DNA from: Acidobacteriota bacterium
GTDB taxonomy: Bacteria; Acidobacteriota; Terriglobia; Terriglobales; Acidobacteriaceae
DNA: 7,140 nucleotides
Assembly (NCBI GenBank): GCA_021799405.1
Contig: JAJZAL010000260.1
Location: forward strand, 1-7,140
Direction: 5' to 3'
In this document: positions 5,307 through 7,140 of the stretch, in pieces
Position numbering within the stretch: the stretch's first letter is position 1
How the letters are laid out: each line of letters opens with the position of its first letter
Program-made: the position numbers and the translations under genes
Notes under the pieces: generated by a model
Told to the model about the DNA's origin: nothing
Seen by the model: the letters and a program-made list of their open reading frames with translations, nothing else
Database searches by the model: none

Positions 5307-5350
5307 CGGCGCGGGCAGGATGCTGGATTCAGCAATCCTCGACCGCGCCG
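5307..5350. terminator. Large hairpin between convergent genes, likely bidirectional terminator
   Basis: The outer arms CGGCGCGG (5307-5314) and CCGCGCCG (5343-5350) pair perfectly. After a small internal loop, AGGATGCTG (5317-5325) pairs with CAGC-A-ATCCT (5330-5339), with one bulged A and a GATT loop. About 17 base pairs make this very stable. It sits in the 110-base gap where the secretin and the Dsb-like gene converge, which suits a terminator for both strands. No U-run follows on either strand, so it would be an atypical intrinsic terminator or a 3'-end protecting structure. Confidence 0.5.
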
Positions 5351-5365
5351 CGCAAGGCCATCGTC

Positions 5366-6394
5366 TTATAGAGTCACGCCGTCCAGCTTGGCCTGGAACT
5401 CCACAATCTGCTTCAATGTTTCGTATGGAGCGTTGGCGGGTATTGCACGGCCATTGATCACCAGCGTGGGCACTTCGGTGACGCCGATATCATTCCCCAA
5501 CTTGATCGAAGCGTCCACGGCCGCCTTGGTTGCCGGAGTGGCGGCGCAAGCACCAACTTTGGCTGGATCTAAACCTGCCTTCGACACGGCGCTATTCAGC
5601 GTAAGGGTGGCACCATCCGGCGTCGCCAATCCGTCCTGGCCATCAAAGACAGCCCCGGCAAACTGGAAGAAAGCACCACTTCCGCCCAGTTCGTTCACGC
5701 AGACGCCGTATTCAGCCGCTTTCACAGACTGCGGGTGAATGGAAGCGATTGGATCATTCTCGAAAACGATGCGGGCCTTGGGAAAGTCCGCCGCCAGCTT
5801 GTCCATGTTCGCCTGTGCTTCCTTGCAATGCGGGCACTGGAAGTCAGCGAACTCAATCAGTTCCAGATCCTTGGAAGCCGAACCCCGATAGGGGCCGTTG
5901 GCGCTCTGCTGCATGAGCGCACGTACATTTGCGTAGGGATGCTCGCCAAAGGGAAGAATCGAATTACCGGAAATGATGTATTTGCCGTCAGGTAGCACAT
6001 AGAATTCAAGCGCTGAAGGCTTGATCTTGCCGGTCTTGTCATTCACGAAGACAATAACCTGGCTGAGGCCCGCCGCCTGTGTCTTCAGAATCGCTTGAAC
6101 CTGCCAAATGCGGTTTGGGTCATAACCCCAACTGGCCTGCAGAAACGCGTTCACAACCTCTGCAGTAGGCGAAGCCGCCGTAAAGTTGGCCGGATTCGGC
6201 TTGGGAAATGGAGCCACTGTTGGAGCCGGCGCGGAGATCGTCGGTGTTGTAGACGTCTGCGCGGGAGCGGACGGCGCGGCAGGCATCTGCGCAGGGGCAG
6301 CCGGCACCTTGGTCTGTGCTGAAGCTTGCAACATGGGCAGGGAGACGATGGCCATCGCAGCAACGATGGCGGAGTGGGAAAACAGACGAATCAA
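5366..6394 (-). CDS. Exported DsbA/thioredoxin-fold disulfide oxidoreductase with extra N-terminal domain
   Basis: A 342-residue periplasmic or lipid-free exported protein with a thioredoxin fold of the DsbA/BdbD type, probably making or reshuffling disulfide bonds. A signal peptide covers residues 1-26 with cleavage after ASA. A low-complexity Ala/Pro linker follows (about 28-68). A separate domain of about 100 residues (75-170) precedes the thioredoxin part; its LPDGKYIISG and ILPFG stretch recalls the N-terminal region of DsbC-like proteins. The active site is CPHC at 187-190 and the cis-proline is P309 in EVPT. Two further cysteines, C232 and C283, could form a structural disulfide. The TTG start at 6394 is preferred because GAGGAG (complement of 6402-6407) lies 7 bases upstream and gives a compact signal peptide. 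ATG 6433 adds 13 residues with a weaker ribosome site. It follows nadE on the same strand, probably in one transcript. Confidence 0.87.
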   Translation of the reverse strand: MIRLFSHSAIVAAMAIVSLPMLQASAQTKVPAAPAQMPAAPSAPAQTSTTPTISAPAPTVAPFPKPNPANFTAASPTAEVVNAFLQASWGYDPNRIWQVQAILKTQAAGLSQVIVFVNDKTGKIKPSALEFYVLPDGKYIISGNSILPFGEHPYANVRALMQQSANGPYRGSASKDLELIEFADFQCPHCKEAQANMDKLAADFPKARIVFENDPIASIHPQSVKAAEYGVCVNELGGSGAFFQFAGAVFDGQDGLATPDGATLTLNSAVSKAGLDPAKVGACAATPATKAAVDASIKLGNDIGVTEVPTLVINGRAIPANAPYETLKQIVEFQAKLDGVTL

Positions 6395-6401
6395 GCTATT
6401 T

Positions 6402-6407
6402 CTCCTC
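6402..6407 (-). promoter_or_regulatory. Ribosome binding site that favours the TTG start of the Dsb-like gene
   Basis: The minus-strand GAGGAG is a near-perfect anti-16S match, 7 bases upstream of the in-frame TTG at 6394-6392. The upstream ATG (6433) has only AGG about 9 bases before it. This site therefore decides the start in favour of the TTG, although the site would itself be inside the frame if the ATG were used. Confidence 0.65.
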
Positions 6408-6437
6408 AATTTTGTGGGAAAAACTCCTAGCATTAGG

Positions 6438-7140
6438 TTATACCTGAACCCTTACAGCTATGGGAAATCTGCGCCCCGTACCAAAGGATTTGGATGTAAC
6501 CTTAAGCACCGGCGCGGCTTGCTGGCGCTTGTACTCGGAGCGCTCCACCAGACGCACTACCTGCTGCACAAGTTCCAGGCTGAATCCATGCTGCTTCGCA
6601 ATAGATTCGAACGGCTCATAGCGCTCCACGTAGGCTTCCAGAATCGGATCGAGAACCTCGTAGGGTGGGAGCGAGTCCGTGTCCTTCTGTCCCGGCCGCA
6701 GTTCGGCGGAAGGCGCCTTCTCAAGAATGGCCTGGGGGATGATCTCGCGATCGCGGTTGAGCCAGTGGCAGATAGCATAAACACGCGTCTTGACCAGGTC
6801 GCCGATCACCGCCAGGGCGCCCACCATATCGCCATAAAGCGTGCAATACCCCACAGCCATCTCTGATTTGTTGCCCGTCGTCAGCACCAGCGCCCCGAAT
6901 TTATTGGAGAGCGCCATCAGCAAAGTGCCGCGAATGCGGGGCTGGATGTTCTCCTCGGTGAGGTCGGACTGCATGCCGGCAAAGAAGGGTTCCAGCGTGC
7001 GTGTAAACTCCGCGAAGATGCTGCTGATTCCGATCACCTCAAAGCGAATGCCAAGGTTGGCGGACAGCCGGCGGCTGTCGTCGATGGAGCCAGTCGAAGA
7101 GTACGGGCTGGGCATACCGATGCCGAGCACATTTTCAGCG
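6438..7140 (-). CDS. nadE: Glutamine-dependent NAD+ synthetase, C-terminal part (cut by right edge)
   Basis: This is the C-terminal part, about 234 residues, of NAD+ synthetase, the cytosolic enzyme that amidates nicotinic acid adenine dinucleotide with ATP in the last step of NAD synthesis. The frame stays open to the right edge. A GTG at 7130 is an internal valine codon (AENVLGIGMPSPYSS), not a start. Diagnostic stretches include GIGMPSPYSSTGS, RGTLLMALSNKFGALVLTTG followed by NKSEMAVGYCTLYGDM, and KAPSAELRPGQKDTDSLPPY. The C-terminal RSEYKRQQAAPVLK and GTGRRFPIA are typical of the glutamine-dependent type with an N-terminal nitrilase domain, which would lie outside the window together with the SGGxDS ATP-loop. 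The TAA stop (6440-6438) is 43 bases before the preferred start of the Dsb-like gene and 4 bases before its alternative ATG. Confidence 0.95.
   Translation of the reverse strand, partial: AENVLGIGMPSPYSSTGSIDDSRRLSANLGIRFEVIGISSIFAEFTRTLEPFFAGMQSDLTEENIQPRIRGTLLMALSNKFGALVLTTGNKSEMAVGYCTLYGDMVGALAVIGDLVKTRVYAICHWLNRDREIIPQAILEKAPSAELRPGQKDTDSLPPYEVLDPILEAYVERYEPFESIAKQHGFSLELVQQVVRLVERSEYKRQQAAPVLKVTSKSFGTGRRFPIAVRVQV

Noticed and set aside
6186..6866. Plus-strand open frame across the nadE/Dsb-like junction
   Set aside because: Gly/Ala-rich translation opposite the Ala/Pro linker and nadE; no start signal and no family.

Overview
The window looks like ordinary chromosome from a Gram-negative, moderately GC-rich bacterium. 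Acidobacteriota (class Terriglobia) is my best guess. It rests on remembered family resemblance: the long PurC class, an orphan TPR-secretin, a Dsb-like protein with an Ala/Pro linker, and a Fis-like mini-regulator next to cvpA. Nothing here proves the phylum.

Layout. The left edge (1-35, minus strand) holds only the first 11 codons of a gene that resembles the start of an IS630-family transposase, with a hairpin over its ribosome binding site. From about 91 to 703 there is no convincing gene. This gap contains several inverted repeats (281-389), one of which resembles a leftward Rho-independent terminator, a perfect CRP-type palindrome (523-538), and a good promoter (640-668). Next comes a rightward, closely spaced gene series: purC (SAICAR synthetase), cvpA (inner-membrane CvpA family), a 95-residue Fis-like DNA-binding protein, a HAD phosphatase, and a signal-peptide-bearing TPR-secretin. 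The last two overlap by 4 bases. A large hairpin at 5307-5350 separates this series from a convergent leftward pair: nadE (glutamine-dependent NAD+ synthetase, cut by the right edge) followed by an exported thioredoxin-fold protein with a CPHC active site.

How the genes fit together. purC makes a purine intermediate, and cvpA is also tied to purine genes in enterobacteria (cvpA-purF). The Fis-like protein, the phosphatase and the secretin have no obvious metabolic link to them and may simply be co-transcribed. The nadE/Dsb-like pair is probably one transcript.

I see no defence system, CRISPR array, prophage or obvious new multi-gene system. The most unusual parts are the structured gap upstream of purC (possible minus-strand small RNA or REP-like repeat), a possible leader mini-gene overlapping the purC start, and the orphan secretin with a glycine-rich hydrophobic insertion.
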